The translations under genes were made by a program, and so were the position numbers. Source: Branchiostoma belcheri (taxonomy: Eukaryota; Chordata; Leptocardii; Amphioxiformes; Branchiostomatidae). From it: 64,000 nucleotides of DNA. Positions 1 to 11,200 of this stretch are shown one piece after another (positions within the stretch are counted from its first letter, which is position 1; the number at the start of each line of letters is the position of its first letter). The notes under the pieces were generated by a model. That model worked only from the letters and a program-made list of their open reading frames with translations. It was not told the DNA's origin and ran no database searches. The stretch spans positions 437,327 through 501,326 of the forward strand of contig NW_017802514.1 of assembly GCF_001625305.1 (NCBI RefSeq), read 5' to 3'.

Positions 1-3000
1 GGTCGATGGGCGCGGGTAGCGGCTTCTCGTGTTTGACGGGAGGAGGCTCCTGCCACTTGTCCAGCTTCTTCTGGATCTCGTCCTTCAGGTTGCTTCCCAC
101 CACGCCGCTGGCCGACTCGTGGAAACTGTCCACCCTCGCCGCCAGGGTGCACTTGGCTGATACCAGACGGGCGGCCTTTTTTCTTAGATCCTAGAACAAC
201 ACATGGAATACCACTTCTTGTCAGAAAAAGAGAGAAGGAGTGAGGGACAGAGAAAGATAGGATATAATCTAGTGCATTGATATTTTCTACTACAAGTTCT
301 GGACTTGCTTGCATTTTTGTGAAATACTATCTTTTTTCCAGTTAACAGTTGATACAGCGTTGGGTGTAATATAACTAGCTGCTGCATGCCTGCAAGGCTT
401 GTGTATTACGCCGAAGGATGGTTATACCAACTATACAGACACAGAACAGTTTCTCTTTAAAAAGTGACTACTTTCACAGACTTACACTTTAGCAAAATAG
501 TTGTGACACAAACAACAAATACCAGAACAAGTACTTACCGCAGGCATATTCTGCACCTGTTCACTGTAGTAGATGAAGCCTGTGTGGGGCATGATTGCCG
601 TAGAGGAGAAGCCGGCTAGTGTTCTCTTCTGGGCCCCGAGAACCAGAACGTTACAGGACGGCATCTTGGAGAGAGCAGTCAGGCCTCCAGCCACACCTAA
701 CCAAGAGTGCCACATGTTTTGGTGAATTCTCTGTATCAGTCATGTTACAGAATGCAGATGATCTTCTTATTAAACAAAATAGTAAAGCCTCCACCTCCTG
801 TCTGCTGCCTAATGCCTCCCCGTCTAGAATTGCATACTAGTATTTCGGTACTAAAGGTGCAAAGGTGCACATGAGAAAAAAATACTTGCATAAAAAAGGT
901 TACTTGTACTGGAGCAGACTGCTAAAAAATTAAGTGCACAGCACCATATTTAAGTGCACCAACTTACACACGAAGAGGTAATTTTAACCCTATAATGAAT
1001 TCCACAAATTTTGATTTTTTAACACCCACCCATGAGTTTTGCTGCTGTGGATGCTCCCACAATGATGGACAGGTTTGGAGCAATGAAGGACATTCTGGAC
1101 TCCACATATTCATAGATCTTCAGCTTGGCTGCATTCAGGTCCACAGCCATGTCACAGGCTTCGTTGATGTCAGTCAGATCATCAGCTGACAGGATGGACC
1201 TGGGGGGGAAAAAGGATCCAGTCACTTTAAGGGATGGTAGAATAATAAGACTCATATATGTAATAGTGACCATTGAAGGTAACAATGAAAATTACCTACA
1301 CCAGACAAATTTTACCGGCACCACAAAGACTTTGAGAAGTATGGATCATACTAAAGCTCTTTAGAAACTACATGTATTGCCATAATTTCTTCTATACTAG
1401 TAGGTGGTAACAGTGAATGCAGCAAATAAAAATCCACACACACCTACATTTGTATATAAACACAGTACATGGTGTTGCAGGTAAGGTGCAGATAGACATC
1501 AGAAATACCTGCACAGTCCAAGTTTTACCCACACTAAGTTAGTGCAGGTAAAATTGATGTGATGCTATGATGCTGATGATTACATCTGTGGGTCACTGAA
1601 CTGTTGCATGCTACTGCATGTGTACAGCTGTGATTTTATTTAAAACCTACCCTTGAGTGGTGGAGGCCGTGACACTAACCACCATGATTGTGGCATTAGT
1701 CAGGATGGTTGGGAGGACCTCATTGTTCTTTGTCTTTTCCAGATCATTGCCAATCTCCTGTTCAACAGAAAGCAAAACATTAATCGTTAACAGTTCCATG
1801 TAATAGTAAGTCTAGCAAACTTTGGAAGATCTATGTACAAAAATACATGTACATCATTTGGACCACAGGTGTTTATCTTAAGAAAAGATGAGATAAGAAG
1901 ACAAAGTTGTGTACTCACCCTGACTGTCCTGATGTAGTCTAGAGCCATGGGAACAAGGGACTCCAGCTCAGGAAACCGTTTAGAGTAGATGTCACGGACA
2001 AACTTGTGAATGATGTCTGAAATTGAAGAGTACAAGTATTAGTGATAATTTTCTTAAACATTGACATGTGAAGTGTAATCATGTGTAACCCTTGCAAAAT
2101 GATACACTGGATAGTGAGTAAGAGCATAAGAGCTGAAATCTAGTGTAACATTTTAAAAATACACATAGACCTATAAGTAGCCTGTATACTTGAAGCCTTT
2201 ATCACTGGTGGAGAGAAGAGAAGCTGGCCATACTTACTGATCTCATTCTCAATCTCCACAGTGAGGTTGTTAGCTTCCACAATCAGCTGGTACTCTGGGT
2301 CAGCTTCTACTGGTCCAACCACTGGGGGGAAAGTAAAACTTTTTAACTTCAGTTTAGGCAACTGACTGAGATGACTTAATCTCAGTCTTAATGACTCTTA
2401 TGCATAGTAGAGATAACAAAACAAAACAACTGACATTTTATAAACTGAACACACGGGTACACTTAAAATACTACATTGTAGTATATCATAGGCAGGGTTG
2501 GACAAGTTTTCAAAAATCCTCTTGCCCTACCGGGCAAGTACCTGGTCATTTTCACTTGCCCGAACCAACTTTTCACTTGCCCAAAATATGACACATTTCT
2601 ATTCATTTTACTAGCAGAAAGGAAATTATTTTATTATAGAAGAGTTTATTTATTGGATGCTTTATTCATCAAAATTGTTTGAAACTCGATCGAAATAATG
2701 CAGGGGCTATACTTTGCATCCTAAAAATTTACTTGCCCAATCGGGCAAGTGCAGGGGGATATTTACTTGCCCGAACAGTACTTTTACTTGCCCTGGGCAA
2801 GTGGGCAATGGGACTTGTCCAACCCTGATAGGTGTTTCACTGTAACCATGACATACTTTCGTCTCTGAACCCGCTGCTTGTGTAGTGGTCGATCTGCTTC
2901 ATGACGTGCTTTAACTGCTGCGAGTCTCGCAGCTTGGCGATGGAGGCTATCCCATCCTGCTTCACTTCCATCTCCATGGTAACCTCCTCCACATCCTCCA

Positions 3001-3067
3001 TCTCCTTCTCCTCGTTCTCCGGAGCCTCCTCCTCCAGGTCCGCCAGGAGCTCGTCTGCTAGAGACAT
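1..3067 (-). CDS. PRPF31: PRPF31, U4/U6 snRNP splicing factor Prp31 (5' seven coding exons; 3' end outside window)
   Basis: Pre-mRNA processing factor 31 bridges U4/U6 and U5 in the nuclear tri-snRNP. Coding exons on the complement are 2857-3067, 2238-2321, 1919-2016, 1651-1757, 1030-1199, 539-696 and 1-190 (open at the window edge). All junctions are GT-AG and every phase joins, giving about 339 residues. Recognisable blocks in order: start [14 protein letters not shown], an acidic N-terminal stretch, [10 protein letters not shown], the helical NOSIC region with [11 protein letters not shown] and ALDYIRTV, then the Nop domain with [36 protein letters not shown] and [15 protein letters not shown], then [19 protein letters not shown] at the edge. 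Start ATG is 3065-3067 and matches the family N-terminus. The gene is head to head with RBM7, about 1 kb away. Intron 1 holds a small transposon. No frame breaks are seen. The C-terminal basic tail is outside the window. Confidence 0.96.
2493..2827. mobile_element. 335-bp non-autonomous inverted-repeat element in PRPF31 intron 1
   Basis: The ends are perfect 15-bp inverted repeats, CAGGGTTGGACAAGT at 2493 and ACTTGTCCAACCCTG ending at 2827. A 5-bp direct repeat ATAGG flanks both sides (2488-2492 and 2828-2832). The interior repeats the motif CTTGCCCG/CGGGCAAG several times near each end. There is no open reading frame of use, so this is a MITE. CAGGG ends are common in hAT elements, but hAT duplications are usually 8 bp, so the superfamily is left open. 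Confidence 0.85.
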
Positions 3068-4110
3068 CCTGATTGGCTGTCTGTCTCCGCTGGGCTACAG
3101 AATACCTACAGTTGTCAACAAGGTGAACAGTCACTTGTAGGAAAAAAAATTGAGTTCAAGTTCAACTGTTCAGCCGTTGTTGTTGTCCTTGCTTTACATG
3201 TATTTTTCTGCTAGACATGGTCTGTAGGTAATCTCCAAGCAGATCTTTGGTGGCTGTGGGTGGCAAAATGGTAGCTGTCTTGCCAATGGATACAGCTATA
3301 CAGCCTGGCCAATTTGATTCTGTCTTTGCGGCCACCAAAATTTTACCAAAAGATCTGCTTGGAGATTAGTCTATAGTATAAAAGGTGTTCAGACAGTAAT
3401 TACCACTGGTTAGATATGTTAAACGATAAAAAAATTATACAATGGGTACTAAATACTTGAGTAAAACAGCACAGGTTACATGGAATGGACATTATTACGC
3501 GAACAAAACGGACAAACATGAAATGATTTTCCAAAGCAGCCCTTTCCAAACAACTGCCCCCCTCCCCCTTCAACAAATGCCTTCTCCTGCTGCGACTTTG
3601 TGCCACGATAAACACAATTCTGAAACATTTGAACACCCGAGGATATAGAATAACTGTAATAATACACTTACAATTTCTCACAGCTCTAAAGTACCAGAGA
3701 GGAGTTTTCCTGTTGTTGGAAAATTGTTGTTAGCCAGATTTCGCCTCACGTTGTTTCGACGTTCACTAAAGCATTGTGGGGAAATTCGGAACGTCCACTG
3801 AAACTAAAGGGTACTCATTCCTAATGTGCAATGAAATGGTTTTTACATTGCAGCAAATAGAATAATAAAAGACTTTAAATAAATATAATACTTTTATTGG
3901 ACATCTTACTCTTTTAAAACATGAATAGTAGGGTCAAATAGAGTAATATATTGCTGCTATAATTTTTGTGCGCCCCTATAAAATAATGTGAGCTCCCGGG
4001 GTTAGAGTTTACGTGGCTTGGTGAAACCGTGGATTCAGGCGTGTAATTTGGGGTTGGCGGGACAAAAACTTAAATTTCTCACTCCAGAAACCCAACTGTA
4101 GGTTCTAGGC
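3068..4110. promoter_or_regulatory. PRPF31/RBM7 head-to-head spacer (shared promoter region)
   Basis: About 1 kb separates the two divergent start codons, so both 5' UTRs and promoters must lie here. The PRPF31-proximal side is less AT-rich. A 140-bp inverted repeat sits at 3229-3368. Around 3960-4070 there is a short GC-richer stretch upstream of RBM7. No TATA box stands out at a fixed distance from either start. Shared promoter use is inferred from geometry only. Confidence 0.5.
3229..3368. repeat. 140-bp inverted-repeat MITE-like element
   Basis: TAATCTCCAAGCAGATCTTT at 3229 is matched in inverse by AAAGATCTGCTTGGAGATTA ending at 3368. The ends could be ATCTCC...GGAGAT flanked by TA, as for TA-targeting DNA transposons. 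The middle carries GGTGGC/GCCACC as a further inverted pair. It is non-coding. Confidence 0.7.
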
Positions 4111-5613
4111 ATGGTCATGGAAGACGACAAGGAAGAGCGGACGCTTTGGGTGGGGAATCTCAGCTCCCAAACGACGGAGGAGCTGCTATACGAACTCTTT
4201 CTCCAGGTCTGTTGTAAAATATATTGTTGTCAGGAAATAATGCATATGCGGTGTTGTTTGCATGATAAAATCCAACGCCTTTTGACATATGTATGATAGA
4301 TATATAAAATCATGGTTAACAATCTATAATACAGCACTGTTGAAATTAATTCATACAATGTTTATATAATGTGTTCTATGGGGTTGTAAAAAACTCATGG
4401 TCGTTTGCCAATTGCAAGGAAAGAAAGAAAATAATTTGTTTTTCCAGTTTTTATGAATATCTTATGTTTGCTATTTTCTAGGCAGGTCCGTTAGTAGGAG
4501 TCACCATCCCTAAGGACCCAGGCACAGGCAAGGCGAGGAGCTACGCCTTCATCGAGTTCAAACACGCCGTGTCGGTACCGTACACCATCGAGCTGATGAA
4601 CGGCATACGGCTGCACGAGCGCTCGCTGCGCCTGCAGTGTCGTACCGGCTCCAAGCACGCCAGCCCCGCACACGGCGGCGTGGACAGTCCCAACGCCACC
4701 CCCACCACCAGTCACAGTTCACCACCCCCAACCGCCCCAGCTCCAGAGGGCCTTCACCACCCCCCAGATGAACCCCCCACCCCAGGGGTTTAACCACTTA
4801 CTGGGCTTCCCCACCCCCACTGACCCCAGGGGCAGGCCTGATGCCGACTCCCATGGGTATGCAGATGATGAGCCCTCACCAGATGGCACAACAGGTAGGA
4901 CTATAAACTTATAAAGCTACAGAATTTTGTAGTCTCCACCAGACTAACAACACTTGAAAAATAGCAGAATGTAGCCAAATAGGGAGAATAATTAGTCAGG
5001 GTAGTTTTGCCTCCATAGAGTTAAATTCCATGTGCAGTTCAAGAAGGAATGTTACACTTACTGTGGTCCACTCCACTTTTTGCTGTAGGCATACAAGAAT
5101 ATTAGTATTTGTATGTTCAACACTTTTCTCCTTCATTCAGTTGAAAATTTTTTCTTATCTGTTTGTTTGTGTTCCTCTTTGTCAAGTCACCGTCTTTGGT
5201 TGAGAGTGATCCAGGTGATGTAAGTATGGACACTGTACTTGTCTTTCTTCACATCTTCCCTAGCTTTTCTTGTTTCCAACTTATTCCAACATGTATCTTG
5301 TCAGTACTGTATGCATGTAGAAGTAATCATCAAATCCTGAACGTTGTTTTTACAGATGCAAAGAACGCCAATGAGCCACCACAGGCCGAACCACAACAAC
5401 ATGGGACATCGGAACGAGTACAGCCCCATGGACACGCCTCACAGGGGATCCCGGGACAGAGATCACAGGGACCAGCGGGGCTGGGCAAGAGATTCAGACT
5501 ACCGTGGGGGGAGGGATTCAGACTATCGTGGGGGGAGGGACGCAGATTACAGAGATCGCAGCAGGGACAGAGATAACAGGAGAGATAGCAGACACTATCA
5601 ACACAGGAGATAG
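4111..5613 (+). CDS. RBM7: RBM7-like RNA-binding protein (exosome targeting), frame broken in exon 2
   Basis: RBM7 is the RRM subunit of the nuclear exosome targeting (NEXT) complex. Coding exons: 4111-4206, 4482-4894, 5356-5613. The RRM begins at once: RNP2-like LWVGNLSSQ, ELLYELFLQAGPLVGVTIPKD, RNP1-like SYAFIEFKHAVSVPYTIELMNGIRL, as in RBM7/RBM11. Downstream, LQRAFTTPQMNPPPQGFN resembles the conserved QRSFSSPENF segment of vertebrate RBM7 but lies in a +1 frame, and MPTPMGMQMMSPHQMAQQ lies in a further +1 frame. The last exon is in phase with that third frame and encodes an Arg/Asp/Tyr-rich tail with DYRGGRDSDYRGGRD repeats. As written, exon 2 stops at 4791-4793. Two C-run indels (about 4699-4738 and 4809-4827) restore one protein. 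A second ATG at 4117 could also start translation. Confidence 0.85.
5187..5219 (+). other. Candidate 33-nt alternative exon in RBM7 intron 2
   Basis: A long pyrimidine tract ends in AAG at 5184-5186. After it come 33 open bases encoding SPSLVESDPGD, then a consensus donor GTAAGT at 5220. The length is a multiple of three and both flanking introns are phase 0, so including it would insert 11 residues without a frame change. The acceptor (AAG) is weak and there is no transcript evidence. Confidence 0.3.
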
Positions 5614-6648
5614 GGATTTGTTGTGACATTCCCTTATAAATGCTTTCATAATACAACAGTTCATACTTCATTGTCAAGGATAGGGGGACTTTTTTTGACA
5701 GCGTTCTTGGCTTCTGTACTTTATTTCTGTGTTGAAAGATGTGAATACAAAGAAACCTCAAGCTGAACAACCCTTTTTTTAAGTAAAGCAGTTCTGATGG
5801 TGATTTTCCAGCCACACTTTGTAAATAGTCTTTTTCTCATCTTTTATAGTAGAGAGTAGCATTACCCTATTCATGGGGCCTCTAGTCTAGACAGTTACAA
5901 AATTGTCTTACCTGGGTTTGTCCATTGTGAAACAGAAAGGTTTTATTGAGAGATGTAAATCCTGCCTGATCCTTTTTTTTTTTAGTTTTTTAACTTAATT
6001 TTCTGTGTATATAAATAGATAGTGATGTTTTCTATTAACAGTGTACATATTTGGCTAATGCCATATTTGAATGTTCAAGTTACCTTTTCTTGTACATGTT
6101 GTATTATTTACTTTTATCCTAGATAGGGGATTTTAGTTGAGCACTAGTGTATCATCAGTGCAATGGTGGTGATGTTGATAGCAACAAAAGTTCTATTACA
6201 AAGCACACATAAACAGGCACATGCATTACAGCACTTGTTTTCTATTGTGGATTAAGCAACTACATGTATTTTCTGTGGGTTTATTCTCTAGAACAAACTT
6301 GAAACTGCATGACACGGACATACAGGTAAATTATATGTGGACATTCATGTGCTCAAACCACAAGTCTGTTGTCTTATTTCTTGTACAGGTGACATTATTT
6401 ACTGAGTACAGCAGCTATTAAACCTCTATGGAAGTGAATTTATAGCACAAGTTGTTGAGCCAGTTGCCCAAGAAATTTCAATTCATTTTGCAATTGAGAT
6501 TTTGAAAGGAGTTTTTATTGCAACATTAACAATACGACTGAAGCTAGGGTACAGCTTGCTGCACATGAAAATCTCTGGCAGTTGTGCTTCTGGAGGAGTG
6601 GATTCTGTTGAACAGTGGCAGACTAAGAGGAACTTGTGATCTATACGC

Positions 6649-6727
6649 CCGCTAGAGGGCGCAACTGAGTGGTCCACTCTACCAACAAAATTCTATTGCG
6701 TTACCCACTTAATCTGCTAGAGGGCGT
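6649..6727. promoter_or_regulatory. Two CTCF-like GCTAGAGGGCG motifs
   Basis: CCGCTAGAGGGCGC (6649-6662) and TGCTAGAGGGCG (6715-6726) sit about 65 bp apart in the same orientation. They resemble the core of the CTCF consensus (CTAGRGGGCGC type). Both lie between two independent genes. Similarity to the vertebrate motif is by eye, and binding is not shown. Confidence 0.35.
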
Positions 6728-8007
6728 AGCAGAGCCGTGTCTGTTATTGTAGACTAGTCCAGGTAGATTAGGGGTGTTTTGTTTAATAAACCATATTTAA
6801 CGCAAAATTTCTTCAATTATCACACATTAAAAGAAAATCAACTTAATGATTCTTTTATAGTAACTAAAATCATTTGCTTTGTATACTTATGCTGGAAAAT
6901 GAGATATTACTTTTCCTCCCCAAAGCGCGTAGCCTTCCCTATGAAGATAATAGATTGATCCTGAAAGATGGCGGCTGACTCAAACGGTTGAAACAACAAC
7001 AACATTGAAGCAGACGCAATTATTTCACTTTTCCGGGAAATTTCAGCGCTTTTGTGAGTATTTGTTATACATACAGTTACAATACACAGTAAGACTCGAT
7101 TCAATACGCGATACTTTAGTTAGTCCTCTTTGAAACTGCACCTTTCTTCAAAAATCACTCTGAAGCGTTATTTAGGAATTATCCGTTTATGGCTTTGGCT
7201 TGCTTGGTTATGTCCTTGGTTATGCCATTACCTCCATGGTTATGCTTAAACAGGTCATTTCTTGTCCTCGTGATCATTACTGCTGAAAAAACAACAACAA
7301 GCCACTAGATCCCTATATCTTGTGTATTGAAATTAATATGAACTTGTGTTCAACGAATCCTTCGAAACTGTTGATTTTAAAAATCTTGAAAGTAAAGGCA
7401 TCGGTACACTGACCCCCGTAATTTATATTACAATAACGTTGTTCTTGTAAAGATTATGCATTTGAAGAAGGCAGAACAAAAATTTAACTAAACACGTTGT
7501 GGCACAGACATACAGGATCATGTAATTATGAAAGACCATCAATCATTTTGTATAGAAGGATTTACCAGTTACCGAGCAGCAAAACAATGTTAACTGTCCA
7601 ATTAAGATCCAAAGTCTGTTCCCAAATTATTATCACTGTTGACTTGATCAACACGCAAGGGTTTTAAACATGGTCAGCAAAGTTATTGCTAACATATCAG
7701 CAAGTGTGAAAAACATTACATAATCTAAGGAGGGAAAAAGATGGGCAAGACAGTCAAATGAAAATGATTTATTATAGTGAATGAGTGATGGATTGGGGGC
7801 CTTTCAAGTTTCACCATTCAAGATGATAACAGATGATACAATAACAAGACAGATTCTTATTACTTAGCCTGGGTGTCATCCTCTGTAGACTCCATGTCCG
7901 CAACATTAGGGAGCCTACATAGGATATCGGCACCCAGGCTACTCCCTCTATCTTGCTCTTGAAATAGCCCAGGTCATCCGTGAATAGTTTCACCAGGTTG
8001 GTAAGTT

Positions 8008-8153
8008 ACCGAGTAAAGAAACTCTATTTTATACAGCTGACACAGAAATTCACAGCAATGTGAACCAGTCAGAGATGACAGACAGTCACCAAAACGTCGG
8101 CTGTGAATAAAACACTTGGTTGTGTGAATAGAATCTCTTTACTCAGTCCACGC
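8008..8153. repeat. Inverted-repeat element just upstream of LRRC45
   Basis: GAGTAAAGAAACTCTATT on the left is matched by AATAGAATCTCTTTACTC on the right with few differences. The interior contains the CCAAAACGTCGGCTGTGAAT motif, a kind seen at the ends of some animal retroelements. It is non-coding. Its end is about 20 bp from the likely LRRC45 5' UTR acceptor. Confidence 0.55.
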
Positions 8154-8208
8154 CAACTGACTTTTTATTTTCAGATCCTGAACACGGTCCTCAGTGTTCG
8201 CGGCCGCG

Positions 8209-11200
8209 ATGGATGAGTTCCGTCGGCTGTACCTGCAGCTCTGTAAGGACCACGACACCGAGCCGCAGGAGTCAGTACTGCAGCAGGTCAAGGAGCTGGG
8301 GTCATCCCCGAAACACGGGCCCAGCAGACTGGACCTGTCTACTATCAGGTACGTTTAACCATGGGCCCAGCAGACTGGACCTGTCTACTATCAGGTACGT
8401 TTAAACCATGGGCCCAGCATTCTGGACCTGTCTACTACTAGTATCAGGTACATACAGGAGCGCTAACCCTAACCCTGAAACACAGGCCCAGCAGACTGGA
8501 CCTGTCTACTATCAGGTACATTTAAACCATGGGCCCAGCTGACTGGACCTGTCTACTATCAGGTACGTACAGGAGCGCTAACCCTAACCCTGAAACACAG
8601 GCCCAGCAGACTGGACCTGTCTACTATCAGGTACGTTTAAACCATGGGCCCAGCTGACTGGACCTGTCTACTATCAGGTACAACTTACAAGGTTGAAGAG
8701 ATTCATTTGTCATGTACTATAGTACTAACCTCCAAATTTTTGATGACTATCTCAAGTCTCTGGCCTCGTCTCGTGCTACTCCGTGAACAAAATGGACTGA
8801 TAGCCATTGAAAATTTGGAGGTTAGTACTCTTACCCTTCAAAAACTTGTCTGCTGAAAAAATTCTCTATTAACTAGATTTTCTGTGCGTTGTGTTTCTGC
8901 AGCCTCCACGTGGACACGTGTGCAGTCCTGGGGAAGGCTTTGTCCACTGACAGGTCCTTCTCAGAGATCCGACTTGCTGACTGTATGCTGAATGAAGAAG
9001 GTACATGTACAAGCCAGAAGACTACCACATTTAAGAAAAAAAACACCAAGGCCTTCTGAAGAATGTCTTGAACAGTGTTACACCGAAATCTGATTCTGAA
9101 GTGTGCATACTCAGGGATTAGAGATGCTTCATTTGTAGATCTCTGCTGTTAAGTACAGTACCTACTTGTTTAATTTGTGTGTTGTTTAAAGGAAAAGTGG
9201 GAATGAGCTCTAATAGTTACTGAAAAGAAAACTATATCTTGTAGATGTTCATTCTCAACAGGTACATGTACTAGTACCTTAATTTATAATCTCATGTTTA
9301 CTTTCCTGAGGTGCCAAACTGCTTCTACATGGTCTATGTTCCAACACGATGGTCAAGAACTTGGACCTCAAAGTAAGTACAGCTTCGTAAACATTTGTCC
9401 AGAGTTATGTTGTCACAGTTGCTATTGGATACTGTCTACTCGCTGTATGTAATCTACAATTCAATAGATCATAAGAAACATTTATATAGATTTTATATAT
9501 TGGAAAAGAGCACAGTCATTGGAAATCATAATTTCTAATGTGGAAATTAGTTTAGAGTTGTGTGTAATGGTTTAAAGGTTATACACAAACATGTTGACAT
9601 AGTTAATGGTTTGTGTGGTGTTTTCCAGGGGAACAACTTGAGAGGTGTGGGTGCAGAGTCCATCGGAAAACTGTTGAAGTTTAACAAATCCCTGCGCAGG
9701 TCAGTGGAACATGGTGGTGGTGACTAGAACAGGATTAATGTTTACAAATTACCCTAAACCAAGTTTTAGTACATACACGTATTTTGTAGAGATCAATCTA
9801 TGATAAGTAAAAACATTCTTACATGTACATATAAGTCATACAAAGTCCAAATATCACAATAATAGGAGTACATTCAGGTTTTAATCACAGTGCAATATAA
9901 TGCCGGTAACTTATACCCAAGACAAACTGAAAAAAAATCACAATTTAACATTGCTACTCAACTCAGGTGGACTCAGTATGCACTTAATAACAGTTTTACC
10001 GGCCCATGTATACTACCCCTTGGTATGGTAAATATATGTGAAATTTACCCTTTTCTGCTGTTTTTTGTTTCCAGTTTATACCATCCTTGAAACACATAGT
10101 ATATCCTTGAAACACGTAACACTGTGTAGTCATTTCAGCCCCTGTGAAGTAGCAAAAAGCCCAGGGGAAATTAGGGCACCATAATGTATTGGGTTTTAAT
10201 TGCTGCTGTCAGTGTGTTTAGTGTTGGGGTTATTGAGGTGCCCTTGTGGATTTGGTTACTGTAATATGTGTGAGAAGTGGAGAAAACTGCCTGAGGGCAT
10301 CTTGATGATTGTACACTATTGTAGATATGTCAACCACTGAAGTTCTGATCACTTGATAGATAATTACACATGTTAGATTATTAATCGTCAGATGGCAGGT
10401 TACAAAGATAGAATAGAAGCTTCCATTAAAAAAAAGAAACTAAAAGCTTTCATGCTATTGTTCATCATACATTTTCATAATCAGTTTGTTACATTTTCTA
10501 TTGAAAAGAAAAAAGAGAAATGTACCATAGCATGGTAATGTGCAGCTATCTAACAGTGAAATTTTAATATGTCTTGAATGCATGTAAGAGTACATTGCTG
10601 TATTATGCTACATTAATTTTGTACTTAAGAAATACTGACTGAATCTCTTATTAAAACCCCATTTTTGAAAATGTTTAACATTTACCCAACCATGTTTCTG
10701 TGTCAGTGTGGGGTTTCATTTCATACTCTGAAAGTGTATACTCTGAGGGATTTCTGAAAGGTTTAATTGTACTTTTTTACCAGTGTGTGTCTGGAGTGGA
10801 ACTCCCTGGGCATGTTTGCCAGTTCCTTCACCATCCTGTGTGAGGGCCTGGGAGCCAACCATACCCTGACAGTGCTGGACCTCAGGAACAACCAGATCAC
10901 TCACGACGAGGCTGCAGAGATCGCCGCTGCACTCAGGAAAAACGAAACTCTCAGGACACTGGGTAGGTGGTAGACTTACTTAGTTTGGTATCCATACATA
11001 TTATAGCTGCAAATAGGAGAGGATGAAAGAGACTCGGCAGCTGTAGTACTGGTTTGGACCTCAGGCTATGGTAGACTGTCTCTAGATGGTTCCTTGTCCA
11101 AACATAGTTTTTTTACCTGTTTTTTTTTTTTGCTACACTTCCTCTTCTTCTTCTTTTGCAAACCAAGAAGGTCAAAGAACAGGAACCATGGTAACTAGTG

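Larger units (their letters stand above)
5614..8208. other. RBM7 3' UTR and RBM7-LRRC45 spacer
   Basis: RBM7 3' UTR followed by AT-rich sequence with no convincing coding exon. Notable content: two GCTAGAGGGCG motifs near 6650 and 6715, a YY1-like AAAGATGGCGGCT at 6964-6976 with TTCCGGGAA at 7031-7039, and an inverted-repeat element at about 8008-8153. The YY1-like site followed by a GTGAGT donor near 7054, and an acceptor at 8173-8174 just before the LRRC45 start, fits a 5' UTR exon of LRRC45 spliced over about 1.1 kb. Confidence 0.5.

Noticed and set aside
4111-5613. RBM7 as a pseudogene
   Set aside because: Splice sites, RRM and tail are intact and spaced normally; the only defects are C-run indels, as in two other essential genes nearby.
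5330-5815. 161-residue minus-strand frame with SLNPSPHG repeats
   Set aside because: It is antisense to the RBM7 Arg/Asp-rich last exon and its UTR.
8315-8683. CRISPR-like array of regular repeats
   Set aside because: The repeats are copies of an LRRC45 exon end plus splice donor in a eukaryotic intron; spacers are not unique and there are no cas genes.
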